A stretch of DNA of 64,000 nt from positions 2,457,001-2,521,000 of the forward strand of contig NC_088299.1 in assembly GCF_032854445.1 (NCBI RefSeq), in the 5' to 3' direction. Below the pieces are notes generated by a model. That model was not told where the DNA came from, made no database searches, and saw only the letters and a program-made list of their open reading frames with translations. Positions 1 to 13,324 of the stretch are shown in pieces (within the stretch, counting starts at the first letter, position 1; each line of letters begins with the position of its first letter). This DNA comes from Liolophura sinensis (lineage: Eukaryota; Mollusca; Polyplacophora; Chitonida; Chitonidae). The position numbers and the translations under genes are program-made.

Positions 1-3000
1 CTGAATATAGACGACTCGCTAAAAGAAATAGATTATAATCGTTAACATTGTCGCTATGGAAAAGTGATAGGGGTTTGGGGCTGTATACGTTAGGCAGGCG
101 GTTTTCGTTGCTTGCTATCATGTGCATATAGTGTCTATAGAAAGGGGCTCACTTCCACTAAGATTTTCGTTAAAGCATAAATGTGAAACACGTGGTTTTG
201 ATTCTTAAAGTGAACAAAAAGCCTGCCACTATGTATACATAAACAAAATGATATAGGACCCAGTTATCACAGAAAAATATGTTTAAAAAATTTTATAAAG
301 TTTTGAAAGTCAAGGAGTTCAGCATTGGGTATATGGCATTGACGGACAATTCACTCCATGTAGCCCTTATGAGCTTGGCAAGTCACTAACACTGAAAGCG
401 TCACGTGATAATTGGCTGTCACTTCAAAAAACCTATAAGCTCTCGATTGTCAGTGCGGTTTCTTATAGTGGATAGACAGATATCGATGCAATAAATTGGA
501 TTTTGCGGTTAGTTTAAGGGTTAAACTGATGCATTTTGGACCATAAAACTATGAACAGGCAAATGAGAACGGCTGCCCGTGTCACAATGAATACATGTTG
601 GGCAGGATACTGCAGTAATTTGTGAGGGTGAGCTGGATAGAAAAACACCTCGGGAGATTCATTGCTTGAAGAAAAATATTGTGACTTTGCATTATTTTTC
701 CTTACCAAAGTCAGATTTATTACGAAAATATCTTCCCAAAATCTGAATGAAAAAGTCTGTTACGAGCCAGAAGGTCCTGCTATGTTCGGTAAATTCCCTG
801 GAGTCGGTATAGCCAGCTAGACCAAATACTTACACCATAGCAGGACGGAGACGAGCAGGACCGCTAAAACACGACACTTTTGTTCACAAGGATCGCCATG
901 AGCGAGCGCTAAACTACAAGAAACATAGGCCCTTTGAACACCGAATGGAGCTGATACTCTTTGGTTTGGCATCGGGCGTTTTTGTTTGTATTTTCTCATT
1001 GTCTCATTCCGATGGTACGGGAGAGCTCCTTGGTTTTGTGACGTTACTCTTGATAGTTATAACATGGCAAAATTGCATCACTAAATGAGTACCTAGGTGC
1101 TCATGATTGTTTGCTGTTTATTTAGTTGACAAGCGGTGTAAAATTTAAAAAATATTTTTAGAACATTTCTGAAATACTTCTTTATTAATTAATTCAGATT
1201 TAGTAAGGGGGGGGGGGGGGGAGGAGATCGCGAACTGAGGGCGTTAGGCCAGTCCCGCGTTCCCATTTTGTTCATCGATGAGATCGTGAGGTCGACCACT
1301 GACGGAAAATATGTATAAAATAAGAAATTTAAATATGCCTCAAAAATGACAGAATTTTCTCAGTTTTTTGGCATATCTTTCTTCATTTTCCTTAGAACCA
1401 TACTCTTTGTTATATAGTGCATTTTCATGTATCTTTTCAGATTTCGTTAATGACGTTACCTGAATGTGATAGCAGCATAAGAGACGTTTTCGCGAATAAA
1501 GTGACCAAAATACTGTATTTTGTGATAAAATTGTTAAAAGCCGATTTGAATGCCTATCCGGTCGTGCAGGACATGCCATTTACTATACTTATTTTATCAT
1601 GCCAAAACAATTTTACTAACCTTCACAAAGTGAACCCGTGTGCCTCCCTGCGTGGTGATACACTTGAAATTTGTCACTTCTGTTAAGTGTTTCCTCGTAC
1701 TTATCGCTGAGTGAACAGCTATATAGAGGACAGGTGTCACTGTATAACAACTCCTCCAAAAGACACACACACAGGATGTTATTTTCTGCATATGGTGGTT
1801 GTATTTGATAATAGCACGTCCTTACATCAGTTTGAAAGAATAATAAACTTTAAAATAAAGTATATATACACGTTTAGAGAATACCGTTTAACTGTCAAAG
1901 AAAAACTAGTTTGCTTTAACTTTTAAGATTAATATAATTTTTAAATGAGTTGTAAGTATTTAAAATATTGTACTGTACGATGTCATGCGTATAAACACCA
2001 GTGTACCCCCAGTACAGAAATGTAGAAGCGAACATAACGATATGAGAGTGGATACAATCACATGATGTATATCTCACGTAACTTGAAGCTCACACGGAGC
2101 TTATGCCCCCAAGATACCTCCGTAAAATTCATTATTTTGAATGCTTATATAGCCGACTTGAGGAATAAAATGAAAGTTTTATTGGACAATTTCTGATGGC
2201 CGCTACTTTTGATGTAAACTTGTTTTAAAAGGAACGACAACAACAAAGAAGTCGCCATGATAAGGCGCATGCATTAGTGTAAACAGTGCTTAAAAATACC
2301 TTAACTTACTATTTTTTTTAACTTTCTGGAATATATTTTAACTATTTTTAAATATTTAAAATCTGACCTGGGCTTTAGATTTGTGTTCTTTAACAGCAGG
2401 AGAACAGAAATCCTGTTATAAGTGCATCATGCTAAATACACTTACATATACAATGAGCTATATATTCTGCCTGTATCACAACTTGTCAGGCCTTGGTGAC
2501 GGACAATAAGGGGCCACTCATCTGACAGTTTGGACAGTTAAACGATCCCACCAAATATGGTGTACATGTTTGTAAGTTACATAACAAAGACTGCCATCGA
2601 AAAAGTGAAAAATTCTACAGTATGGCGTTATGCATATGTATATTAAATAAATAAATTTGACTGCATAATGCATGGCTAACAGCAAACGAAAAAAGCTGGT
2701 GAAATACGTCACACCAAACACGTTCAAAAAATCTCACTTAAGAAATTTTTCATCTCTGAAAAAATAAAAGTGCGTGAAAGTACTTTAAACAGTCCTAGAG
2801 TTTACAATGGTGCATGTGTCTTATGACGATGGCGTCGTCTTGTGTTTCCTTTATAGCAATACAACTGGTCACTACATGGTGAAAGATAAATCAAAAGAAA
2901 ATAGAATGATCCATGTGCTGTCACAAACTGCGACGCATGCGCATTTCAAATGCGACCCAGAACAAGAACAAGAACATACCTGGCAAGAAGAACAACTGGC

Positions 3001-3111
3001 AGTGATCCCACAGAGATTCTTGTACCTAGAAAATCAAACTCAGTAGTGACGATTGGGTAAGCCTTGAAAAATGGGATGTATAGTGCAACAATACTGCATA
3101 ATGTATAGACT
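1..3111. other. Gene-free left block
   Basis: No exon, RNA gene or recognisable element was found here. All open frames are under 105 codons, with compositions typical of AT-rich noncoding DNA. The only notable item is an uninterrupted run of 15 G at 1207-1221. A small coding exon of an unrecognised family cannot be excluded without transcript data. Confidence 0.6.
1207..1221. repeat. Poly-G tract (G15)
   Basis: Fifteen consecutive G residues in otherwise AT-rich sequence. Similar runs occur at 19885-19897, 46751-46762 and 58248-58260. Confidence 0.95.
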
Positions 3112-3273
3112 GGGTTCCTCTCTGGCCGTAAGTGGGAAGGTCTTCCTTCAGATGGTCGTGGGTTTCCCCCCGGACTCTTCGCCCGGTTTCTTCCCACCAT
3201 AATGCTGACCACCGTCGTATAAGTAAAATATTCCTGAGTACGGCGTAAAACACCAATCAAATAAATAAATAAA
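3112..3273 (+). mobile_element. SINE family A, 5'-truncated copy
   Basis: Carries the body and tail of family A: the CCGGTTTC-like block, the block reading CACCATAATGCTG, then GTATAAGT, the ACGGCGTAAAACACCAATCAA tail signature (here given in part) and an (ATAA)n tail. The tRNA-like head is absent. More than fifteen copies of the family occur in this window in both orientations. Confidence 0.85.
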
Positions 3274-3795
3274 GAATGTATAGATCTAAGCAGACATACA
3301 CCTTACAGGACAAGGCTAATGGTGGCAATGCTGTAAAGCCAATGTACAGAGCAACGCATGGCCTGTAAGGAGTATGCTAATGAGAGTCTACAGACCATGA
3401 TGGGGGCGACCTCGACCATAAAACAAATACACCATTATTTTGTGATTCTTGGCCTCTCAGTCGTAAAAACTGGTCTGTGACTTTCCTGTCAGTTTGCCTT
3501 TGAAATGTTCAGACAAAACCAGCACAATGTTATTCTGATAGCTGTTAGTCTGTATCATCAAAAGAGAGCATACGATTAAGAACTGCCGCAATAAATCTTG
3601 TGCATAAGTTGTTGTAACGAGGCTGTTTTTGGTTGGAAACGTGAATATTAGCTTTCCATATATATTATATGGTCATTCATAACCATATACCCGCTAAGAG
3701 TGTTACTAATAGCTTATTTACATGCCTACATAAAACTACATTCACATTTCATATTTTAGAGGTGTTAGACAACCTTCATAACGGCTATATTTATA

Positions 3796-4010
3796 TTTAA
3801 TTCATTGTGTTTAACACCATATACTCACCAGTTTTGTACGGTGAGTTATATGAGTGGAGGTAGGCGGACTATTTGAGATAAACCAGCACCCTTTGGCAAG
3901 TTACTGACGAACTTAACCACGTGTGACATACATGTATAGAAATGTGCTCGCTGTATTGGTGGAAGACAAGTCGAACATTAGACTGCGACAACGACCAAAT
4001 GAACGTGGTA
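3796..4010 (-). mobile_element. Dispersed repeat family B, degraded copy
   Basis: The block around 3885-3930 (TTTGGCAAGTTACTGACGAA) is the reverse complement of a block in the better-preserved copy at 43257-43490. The left end carries the reversed AACACCATA tail shared with family A. No tRNA head was recognised in this family. Confidence 0.6.
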
Positions 4011-4162
4011 GGTCCCTTATTGTCACCACGGCCCCAGGATCAGCAGTGGCGAGGGTTTGATAGATCCCCTGGAAGGTTTAAGACGGGGATAAAACGCACA
4101 TTTCGTGTATCCTATATATAGCGACAATCGTCTTAACCATTTGACCACAACCCACTCCGGTA

Positions 4163-4297
4163 TGGCAGCAACATGCAGATGGTTGTGGGTTTCCGTCGGG
4201 CTCTGACCGGGTTCCTCACACTATAAAGTGACCGCCGTCGTTAAGTGAAATATTCTTGAGTACGGCGTAAATCACAAATCAAAAAAATTAATAAATT
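4163..4297 (+). mobile_element. SINE family A, 3' fragment
   Basis: Shares the GCAGATGGTTGTGGGTTTCC block, the CCGCCGTCG block and the TATTCTTGAGTACGGCGTAA block, with an AATAAAT tail. The 5' half is missing. Confidence 0.75.
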
Positions 4298-5646
4298 AAA
4301 CAACTCGATCTTTAATTTATAAGTGCACTGTATAGCTTCTTGAGGTAGGTTAGGAATATCAACTAAATCCAGGGTCTCACCAAGAGCATCTTCTAAACCG
4401 TTTGCCCGTATAATATTAACGAGTACAGTCAACCATGAATCCGATATTTTAAAAGTATGAAAACATTCAAAACTAATAGCGTAATCGTAGAAAGCTTAAT
4501 GTGTTGATTGGAGAGGCTAAACACGTTAACATTTGTGCAGATCCATAATGTTTTTTTATTATTATTGAGAAAAATTTTCGAAATTTTAAGCCGTATGACA
4601 ATTCGCTATTTTTAATAATTCTACCGTTGTAACAAGCTTTTTAACCGCCTCCTCATTTGTGGACTATCTTCCTTACACGCTCAGTAGGTAGCGCCAAAAT
4701 GTCCTTCCCGCTGGAATTACTCTTCTCTCAGAGAAAGGCTAATCTCTCTCGTTCTTTCCCTATCTCATGTTTTCTTAACAATACAAGTGAGCAGGAGTAT
4801 ATGAGCTGCCTGCGGCCAAGCGCCTGTCCACATCTGTCAGGAGAGAGAACACCGTAAATTCTAAATGTCTATTGCGCGATATTTCCACTCCACTGTTGGT
4901 TATCTTTCATTTCCACGCGACTGTCGTGACGTTATGCCCATCGCTCACACCGAGTATCTGAATAGGTGCCGATAAGTGGAGAGTGCGATAGCGTTCGATA
5001 CTGCTGGAGCGCAAAACGACACTTTATCTCCCAACGCCAGACGTTCCTTATCAAGATCTGCGCATGCGCGTTATCATGCCTCTTTTTATGTTTGCTTCTG
5101 AGACTTCTTGGGTATTATTGCTGATTTTGTAGAAATGATTATTTAAACGTTTAGCCTGTGGTAATTTTCAGTCCAGTGATATCTGGCAACCCTATTTAGC
5201 GAGGTTCTCGGGCCCACGACAAAAACCGTCCGCGACATAAACCATTTAGTGCCTTACTATCGGTGGGCATAAGAAGCCAGCAAATGCTTATTCACTGAGA
5301 AGTTCATTATACGGACAAAAAAGGTAAAAATTGCTTAATTAGCTCATTACCGCCATGCAAATAACAACACATTTTTTACTGATACGATGGCAAGTTACAT
5401 ACACTTATTTTATAATTTAGGTCCAAAAATGTTCACATTTTAAGACAAAATATCTGTAAAAATCGCCTCACTCTGGGACAGAAATAATAATTGATCACAA
5501 AATAATCAGGGTTGAAAAACAAAAGGACATCAGCCAAAAAAACAATTCCACGCGAACTTACAATGTCAACAAGTTCGATCCAATGATGGGGTGTTCCTAC
5601 TGAGAAATAAGTTTCTTTCTCAACTCGAGATTTTAATTTTTTTTTT
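4298..5646. other. Gene-free stretch
   Basis: AT-rich sequence with no exon, repeat-family match or RNA gene recognised. Longest frames are about 65 codons and are not convincing. Confidence 0.5.
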
Positions 5647-5850
5647 CATTATTTCATTGGTTTTTAACACCGTACTAGAGAGTTTTTCACCTATACAATG
5701 GCAATCGGAGTTTTGGGTAGAGGAAACCACCGACCTTTGCCAGATACCTGACAAAACTACTGCGGCATCCGAAACAGCAAGAACTGGATTCGAACACACG
5801 ACCTCCACATTGTTAGACAGGATATAGCTCCTTGCAGCTATTCAGTGAGC
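5647..5850 (-). mobile_element. Family A/B-like SINE, degraded
   Basis: Begins with a reversed tail (TTTCATTGGTTTTTAACACC, then GTACTAGAG). It continues with a GAGGAAACC block and a reversed tRNA B-box-like GGATTCGAACAC segment near 5787. The order matches reversed family A/B copies, but divergence is high. Confidence 0.5.
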
Positions 5851-5948
5851 TTATAACAATAAGGTACTTGTAAGCCAAGGCACCATAAAATTATCATTAT
5901 GGATCGTTATCAGAGACACCAATACAAATTGTACACTCCAAAATTAAT

Positions 5949-6136
5949 CTGTTAATATTCTGTTATTGCAACGGCATGCTGTGTTACATTGAACATGTTA
6001 TGTTAGAATGGTTAGCCTGACAGAATGGTTATTTTGGATGAATAGAATATGTGTGCTATATTTAACAGAATAGTCTGCTGCAAAAACAAAATATATTCTG
6101 GCATCACTCAGATAATAGACTTTCTGTTAAATTTAA
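5949..6136. mobile_element. MITE-like element, degraded copy
   Basis: Matches the element at 44405-44618 over its central and right part: GTGTGCTATATTTAACAGAA, then a right end reading AGACTTTCTGTTAAA. The left inverted repeat is degraded. No coding capacity, so it would be a non-autonomous DNA transposon. Confidence 0.55.
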
Positions 6137-8361
6137 CACATTAATTTTTTGTTTAGTCATAAGGACAAGCTTTAAGAAAACCACTACATATGCATATCAA
6201 TAAAATACATATTTGTGGATCTATCCTCGGTTAGAGTCACCTATAATCAGCCGATCAGCTGAGAGAGAGACAAAGAGATGACGTTTGAGGCAGGATGTAT
6301 TTATATGTTTTAATATTGATGTCCACGTCTGTAAATACATTTAGCCCTCTTTGTATTAAGCTTATATTCACTGGATTTTAAAAATTCCAAAAAACGAGAT
6401 AAATTGCTCTCATTTTTTGTTTGCTTGTTTATTTCTTGCTTATACGTACGCCTGTTCAACTCCACGAGATAATGTGCGATATTGCCTTCACGTGTACCCT
6501 CTATAGCAGGTTTTACTGGTAAATATCGTTGACATTCATGACCGGTGAGTGGCTTCAGAGCACACAGGAAAGGCATGTTCATTGAACTACTTCACATAAC
6601 AGGACTAGGCAGTTCCGATGTAAACAGCATGGCTATCTATTTCCTTTATAACCCATCATGGTCAACACCGATAGCGGCCACTGGGAGAGGCTACCGGTGC
6701 TCGACAAGGTCCGTGTTGGCCACAGACCCGCATTAATTTTCTTATCGGCAATGTTAACGTTTAGCTGTGTAGCTCAGCCCCAAACACTCCGTGGCCAATA
6801 AGCTTTGGTGCATACCTGGCCCAGCCTGTGAGAAAAAAGTAATAAAAAATCTTGACATAGGTTGACGGTCAAAATCTGGACCTTTCTATGCCGGCAGCTG
6901 GGAGGGGTCCCTAGCAACGCCAAAGGGACGTCACTCGCAGCCTCTTCACCACCTGTCTCCTTGTGCCCTCTCGTCCATGATTTCACACTTTCATCATTAA
7001 AACTCATACCTGCACAAAGCATAGACCGTTTCCATCATTTTGACGGCAGGCTTGCAACGAAAAAAGACTTTACACCCTAAAATACACAGAATTTGAAGTT
7101 ATAATGGGGGTCTGTGTTTTGTTAGCCCCTTAACCGGGTCCGGTTTACGGCAGTCAAACATTTAATAATGAAGAGGCCGTTGATAACAACTTTACGATGC
7201 GCATCAAAAATGCGGTAAAAAATCACATCACTTTTGTACACTGTTAGAATTGCTAGTAAACCTTCAGCGATTACTGTATATGCTTTACACATATTGTGTA
7301 AATGTTTACCTTTTACAGTTAATATTCCACATCTATAAGATGCATGAAATAAGTAGTCCACTTAGACTCACATTGTGATAGTAGCCGTCACTACACACGC
7401 ATGTACGGGTATATATCCCACTCTCCACCCAAATAGCTGAACGTTTACACTTGGCCATGTAATACGCTCGTGTTCCTGAAATTATGTGTATTAAATCACT
7501 TCTTTCCTAAATGAATGAGGACCACAAATCTAGGCTGCATCTTTTCAGTTAAATGCTTCATCAGAGTTTTACTCATGATCGATAAAAGTTTACCAAGATA
7601 AATTATGACCTTTACATATACAAAAGAAACCGTATACGAAGTGGAAATTTACTGAATCGGATGCAACCCAGCTGCAACCTTTTCAGTAAGCCCTTAACAG
7701 TATACTGTGACAGTTAGTATACCAGTGAATTTTGGAATATTCGAACGCAAACATCATAGGATGTAGTGAAAAACGTTATTTGTGGAAGTCAAGGAAAACC
7801 ACTGATGGCAGTGCATGGATCACCTATTCTAAAGTGTTTTAAGCTATGCATTAACATAATCTTATACAAGTTTCATTTCTTTTTGGTGTAAGAATGATCT
7901 GATTTATGTCTGGTTATTAATATACCCCTTAAACAATACCGTTTCCCGAATGAAACCATAAATCCAGATATAGGCACTGCAAGAGATAACGGTTAGACAG
8001 CATATAATTACGAGTAAATTTATTCCCGGCGGAGCGTTATAAATATGAGTATCAGAAGCTAATTATGGAACTGTCATATTCCGTGTACACCTTGAAATCC
8101 TTTTCACATATTCTCACAAACAGCGATGTCTATCTCGTCATGAAAATTCCCGTTATTGATAATACTCTACAAACGTGTCGAGAAGCCATAGTTAACTCTG
8201 CCAGCGGGATAGGGTAAGTTGCAGGGTCTTTTAAGGCCAATGGTGTACATGCGATACCTTTGGGGATGTTTTTATTGAAATTATTTTCATTACTTGCTTA
8301 TTACTATTTTGGCTTCAAACTATATGCGCATATATGGGAATGTCACGAGTAAACGTGAAGG
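6137..8361. other. Gene-free stretch
   Basis: No exon or repeat family recognised. Open frames up to 90 codons (for example 6310-6582 minus) have no recognisable domain and no splice-consistent continuation. Confidence 0.5.
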
Positions 8362-8376
8362 CTTTCTTTAAAAATT

Positions 8377-8629
8377 GACTTGATTTATTTGATTGGCGTT
8401 TTACATCGTACTCAAGAATATTTCACTTAAACGATGGCGGTCAGCATTATGGTGGGAGGAAACCGGGCAGTTCCCGGGAGAAACCCACGACCATCCGCAG
8501 ATTCCCGCCAAACCTTCCCACGCACGGCCGGCAAGAGCTGGACTTGAACTCGCAGCGACGGCATTGGCGAGTGGCTCCCGGGTCATTACGCTGCGCTAAC
8601 GCGCTAACCAACTGAGCCAAGGAGGGCCC
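8377..8629 (-). mobile_element. SINE family A, near full-length with 15-bp target duplication
   Basis: Read on the minus strand, it starts with a tRNA-like head (GGCTCAGTTGGTTAGCGCG as A box, GAGTTCAAGTCCAGCTC as B box). The lineage body follows, then a tail of TTTACGCCG/CAATCAAAT type. It is flanked by the perfect direct repeat CTTTCTTTAAAAATT at 8362-8376 and 8630-8644, which marks a retrotransposition event. Confidence 0.9.
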
Positions 8630-9617
8630 CTTTCTTTAAAAATTCATTGAAGTTATAACAATGCAAGATCGCATATATGTACTCAGAAAACCTTGTTTGT
8701 GTTCTAAATTGATAGCGTTAACTGAATAAAAGTATTGTAAGTTTTGTGTACTGATGGATGTGAGCAATGCATGAAAAAATGAGAAATCAGCCCAAAACAG
8801 AAAAGGAACGTACATAAAGATTAGCCTTTCACCCTTTCTTTAATAAAAATCGAAAAGATTTTCAAGGATTTTTTGTATAATTCAGAAACTTGACTTCAGT
8901 ACAGATATCCTATTGTTTATAACTGAGTTTCGACTATACAGATGAGACCCGAGTAAACGACTGCATCTGACTGTTTATCAAATTTCCTCAGAATTACACA
9001 AAAGTCAGCCTACTTGACAGAAAAAGAACAAACCACAAGCTTTTCAAAGCCATTATGAGCTTAAAAGAAAAATAACACGTTGAGGTTGTAGCGAATCTGT
9101 ATATATACACGACACTACTACACAGTGGCTCGAGGAAATTGCATTGAACATGTACATAGTTCATACAGGCCTATTGTTCTAAACACCTTTACCTCCGGTA
9201 CACATTTTAAATACCACAGATCTTGTTTTAGTTTTTTTTTAAATTATAAAGTATTTCCAACTATAGCGTTGGTCTCGTTGTATATCGGATGGGCTTCTTG
9301 AACAATGCAGTCGCAGACTCGAATGCAAGTCACTAGTAATATAGTTTGTTAGATAACCCAGGCAGTCGGTGTTATCCAAGCATCCATAACTCGCCTTTGT
9401 ATAAATGAAGTAGTTGTACTTCGGTCTCGGATATAAGACTAGAGCCAGGAGAGTAAGATTAGAGGAGTGACAACAGTCTGATAGTTGGTAAATGGTCACA
9501 CGTAAGCTTGGAGTGGAATTTAGTTCACCTCAGTTAAGGTTTTAGTCTAATTGCTCAAGCAAACAACAATCGAGTTCACGATAGAAAACAAATGATGTTT
9601 GTAAACTTTCAATCATA

Positions 9618-9850
9618 TAAAGACTAGGAGTCGTTAGGTGTGTGTACATATACTGTGTCTTCCATTCCATGTAGCCAAAGTGCTGCCTCCACTGTAGTAT
9701 TATGCCGAAGACATCAGGCATGACACCGCACCAAGTCACATTATACTGACATCAAGCCAACAAGCCCTGTTCCTTTGCTCTAACCACACAGTACTGAGCG
9801 CCAAGTCAGGCGTCGACAAGTTCCATCCTGAAGTCTTACGACTTCGAGGC
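9618..9850 (-). mobile_element. SINE family D copy
   Basis: Shares with 38893-39175 the blocks AAGTCACATTATACTGACAT and CTGAGCGCCAAG, the reversed CAGTGGAGGCAGCA-like block and the ATGTACACAC-like end. Family D shares its TTGGCGCTCAGCA and TCAGTATAATG blocks with family C, so it looks like a shorter relative. Confidence 0.7.
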
Positions 9851-10065
9851 CTATGAAGAGGTTAACAAAAAGATGTTATCGATAACGAACCGATGACTGA
9901 AGCCTATATATCCGAAAAGACTAATTTTAAGAGCATTTTATTATTTGTAAGGTCTCTTTTGGTATCAGTGACCAATAACTTACTGCTGAAATGGTTCGTA
10001 TGTGCTCATTAATTACGCTAGTAAATGTCACTTGAATGTCTCCCAACTGAAAGTTCTACATCACT

Positions 10066-10345
10066 TTTATTTATTTATTTATTTTATTTATTTATTTGGA
10101 GTTTTACCCAGTATTCAAGAATATTTCACAGTTTACACTATTTTAATGGTGGGGGGAAACCAGGCAAATTCCTGCGGAAAGGAACGACAATTGGAGAGTG
10201 GCTGATGACAGACCTTAATTACCACAAATGATCAGAGAGGAAGCCGACATGAAGTAGACTTGACCCTATAGTGATCCCATTGGTGAGAAGCTCCTCAACC
10301 ACAGAAACTGCGCAAGCGTGCTAATCACTTGGCCACGGAGGCCCT
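10066..10345 (-). mobile_element. SINE family A, full-length but divergent
   Basis: The left end has a (TTTA)n tail and the right end a reversed tRNA-like head ending in CCACGGAGGCC. The internal GGTGGGGGGAAACCAGGCAA block is diagnostic. No convincing long target duplication was seen; short similarity CATCACT flanks it. Confidence 0.8.
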
Positions 10346-10488
10346 TTGCATCACTGCAAGCATTTAACATTAACAACATGGTCCATGATGTAGGAAAGGC
10401 GGTTAAGTATGAACCGAGGGCGGGATTCCTACAAATGATTGCAGGGTATTCGGTGAATTACATGCATAGGTATAATATTAACTTCAGG

Positions 10489-10656
10489 TGGCCTCCGTGG
10501 CCGAGGTGGTTGGCGTGCCAGTGCGGCTCACTGACCCAGAAGCTTCGCACCAGTGCAGTGGCTGTGAGTTCAAGTCGAGCTCATGCCGGATTCCTCTGCG
10601 ACCATACGTACGAAGGTCTGTCAGCAGCCTGCCGATCGTCGTGGATTTCCCCAAGG

Positions 10657-10657
<1 letters not shown>
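10489..10657 (+). mobile_element. SINE family A, head and mid-body, interrupted by (TA)n
   Basis: Starts with GGCCTCCGTGGCCGAGGTGG and retains the B-box-like GAGTTCAAG. It proceeds to the GTCGTGGATTTCCCC block and is then cut off by a 90-bp (TA)n tract instead of its normal 3' end. The 3' half is absent after the tract. Confidence 0.85.

Positions 10658-10747
<90 letters not shown>
10658..10747. repeat. (TA)45 microsatellite
   Basis: Ninety bases of perfect TA dinucleotide repeat. Frames through it give IY-repeat pseudo-proteins that should not be annotated. Confidence 0.98.
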
Positions 10748-10749
<2 letters not shown>

Positions 10750-12837
10750 GCAATGGGTTTGGAATTAACATTCTAGTTTTATCTGTAGTACAACTGCCGA
10801 GAACTACATGCAGCTAGCAGTTGTACATAACAATTGTCAACGATATGTCAGCGAGAGGCCATACAAAAACTGCTGTCCGGGTGGAACGTTATAACTAAAT
10901 GCATCGCCAGGAGGGACATAGTGTGTTGACTGCCAGTGTCATCTATATAACAGTAAAATGCATAATATGGTGAAGTGTGACTTCGAAACAGAAATTAGTA
11001 GCATACATGTACAAATTGTCAACTAATTTTGTCAACCAAAATAATGCTTAATGCAAACTACCAGTGAGCTAAAACAAATTACACAAGACGAGATATACAG
11101 GGCTAAATTCTAGACTTTCTAGACAAAATTGTTCATATACATATATATCACAAGTTCTTGCACCTTTTTCAGGTTGATCAGCCATTCTTTTTCCTATGGA
11201 AGTTTCGTCCACACCGAATGCGATGTTGGCCAGAAAGTTGATCTAATGAGCAAGCCCAGTTAAACAACTTGTTAAATTTGAACTTCGTTTTCAAAATCAA
11301 ATCTCTCTTCACTGCTTTCAGAAGTAAATGCAAGGGTTAAAGACAATGTAGCTGGTGTCAACTTGTCCATGAGAATCTTGATTGTATTTCCACAGCAAGA
11401 TGAATAAATTTAGGTCTGTATGATAAAGGTTAAAACTACTGTCACACTCGGCAACCAAATGTTTAACGCCATTTGATAGCGTCAAAACATTTCCTTCGAT
11501 CAGTTATTATTGCTGTTGGAACACCTATAATTCTGCATTATCTTGTTGAATGAAAACTTCCCTCTCATCACTGTGGTTTCTAGCTGTGAATAATTTATAT
11601 GGTTTCTACACGAGGGTCTCCGTACATTCTCCTTGCACTCGGGATTACATTGGGACTCCTCCAGGCAGATTGATTAGCCCTTGTTTAACCCGAAAACAAT
11701 AGACTTTCTTGGCTGTCAGAGAGAATAATATCATTTGTATTTTATCGCATAACGAAATAAACAACCAGCCTATTCCTTGTGACGATAGCATCTCCATCGT
11801 CTCAAGTATTTCTGGGAACTGTGTTTTTGGCATTAGAAAGGAAGCGCCGTGAAAAAGGTTTTGGTCAGCGTACGAGTTAACGGCGTCTGCCCCTTAAGAA
11901 TGGGCACCGTGGCTGAGGTCAGACCGAGGCCGAGTCACGAAAGGATTAAAACCGTCTTAGCTCTAGTCTCGCCATACTACGGCATTTTTCTCTTTTCGTT
12001 TTTCCTCCTGGAATTAAACGCGGCCTTATCCGAAGCATAAGCTTTTCACCCGGTCAGATACCCGTATTTCCAGATTGTTCAAAAACTCGATCGATACATT
12101 CCAGTAATTTTAAAACGGCTGTAAGATTTAATGAAATTACATATAGTGGGCTAGTGTGACTGGCAGAGCTAGATGGTTATCGACGTAATCATCCTCAGCC
12201 CGTCTGCCTGGCGCGCGAAAAGATAAGTGTCGCCTAAGCCCGGGACCCCAGGACGCCATGGCGATAAGCCGTGCCTCCTCGCTGCTCCACCGCCTCCTTA
12301 CATTGTGTCTGGGGTAAATGCTGATATAGTTGCCGGGAAATTATCCTCTTATCGCTAATGGGATCGGCCGGCTGGATTGCGACTGATAGGAAAGGAGCAA
12401 GAGAAGTGAAAGCGATAGTGGCCCCTTCCAAGTCTCAGTCGCCATTGATAGAGGACGGAGCAACGCTTATCTGGGAAATCCTCTCAAAAGACGTAAACAC
12501 TCACCGTCATATTACAGATATTAGATTTGAAAAATATTAAAAGCTTTCCTTAATCAGTGGCCGTATGGGATGATAGAATTTGCTATTTGCTGGCTCACAT
12601 GGTTTTTCGTTATGAATTAAGTCTCCAGCTCAGTGAAGCAGAGGGTATTGGCCGACGACCAAGGAGAGAGATGGACGAACCTCAAACCACCTGACGCGCA
12701 GCCTGTTCAGATTCCTCTGAGGCTGCGCAGAACAGGCAGGGCAATGGATGGCCTGTAAAGCATTTGAGATCCACACGCGCTTTATAGCAGCCGCGGCCCC
12801 AGTACATCGCAGTGCCCTGTCGCCAAATGACGTCCAT
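10748..12837. other. Gene-free stretch
   Basis: No exon, RNA gene or dispersed family recognised. The segment 12180-12480 is more GC-rich than its surroundings and has overlapping open frames on both strands (about 60 codons each). It shows no recognisable domain. Confidence 0.5.
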
Positions 12838-13180
12838 TGCCATAATCTGAGACAGTCTTGTTCTAACTGTTCATGTAAATACATAAACAGAAGCAATCTA
12901 CATGCTCTCAAGCACCGTGGCCTAAGCAGAATTAGGTATAAATAAATAAAGTAATTAAACGTTACTGCTCTGGAATTACTCAAAGTGCGGTGTTGTCATC
13001 ACATTTAACACACAATCACACTAATTAAATGACCATTGTCTTCTTGTAATTATTAAGGAGCATACGTGCCAGTCATCTTCGCAAAGGCATGGGTGAATGG
13101 CAGCCCACAGAGCTTAAGGTGAGAAAGATTCCACATTTACAGGTAATTGTTCAGTGTGATACTTTACAGTGGGCGCCCTC
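12838..13180 (+). repeat. Dispersed repeat family E, copy 1
   Basis: Shares blocks with 17190-17560 and 19250-19400: a TTGTTCTAAC-like block, the AGAATTAGGTA block, CTGGAATTACTCAAA and TTGTCATCACAT. The blocks keep their order. No ends, tRNA head or coding capacity identified. Confidence 0.6.
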
Positions 13181-13324
13181 AAGGTATAAAACAATGTGTG
13201 CGCTAATGCTACTGACTGACGTTATGTTTTAGGTAGATCACGTAATTTGTATGCTTATAGTTTTAGACTAGATATTTAAAGTTGTTGGGTGATACCAAAG
13301 ACTTTAAAGTGGTATTTGTTGCTG

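Noticed and set aside
2807-3046. 79-codon plus frame with a soluble-protein-like composition
   Set aside because: No recognisable family, no splice-consistent neighbours, and it overlaps minus frames of similar length.
10318-10817. Frames of 95-152 codons with IYIYIY stretches; similar at 18051-18470 and 41094-41279
   Set aside because: Produced by (TA)n microsatellites and SINE sequence.
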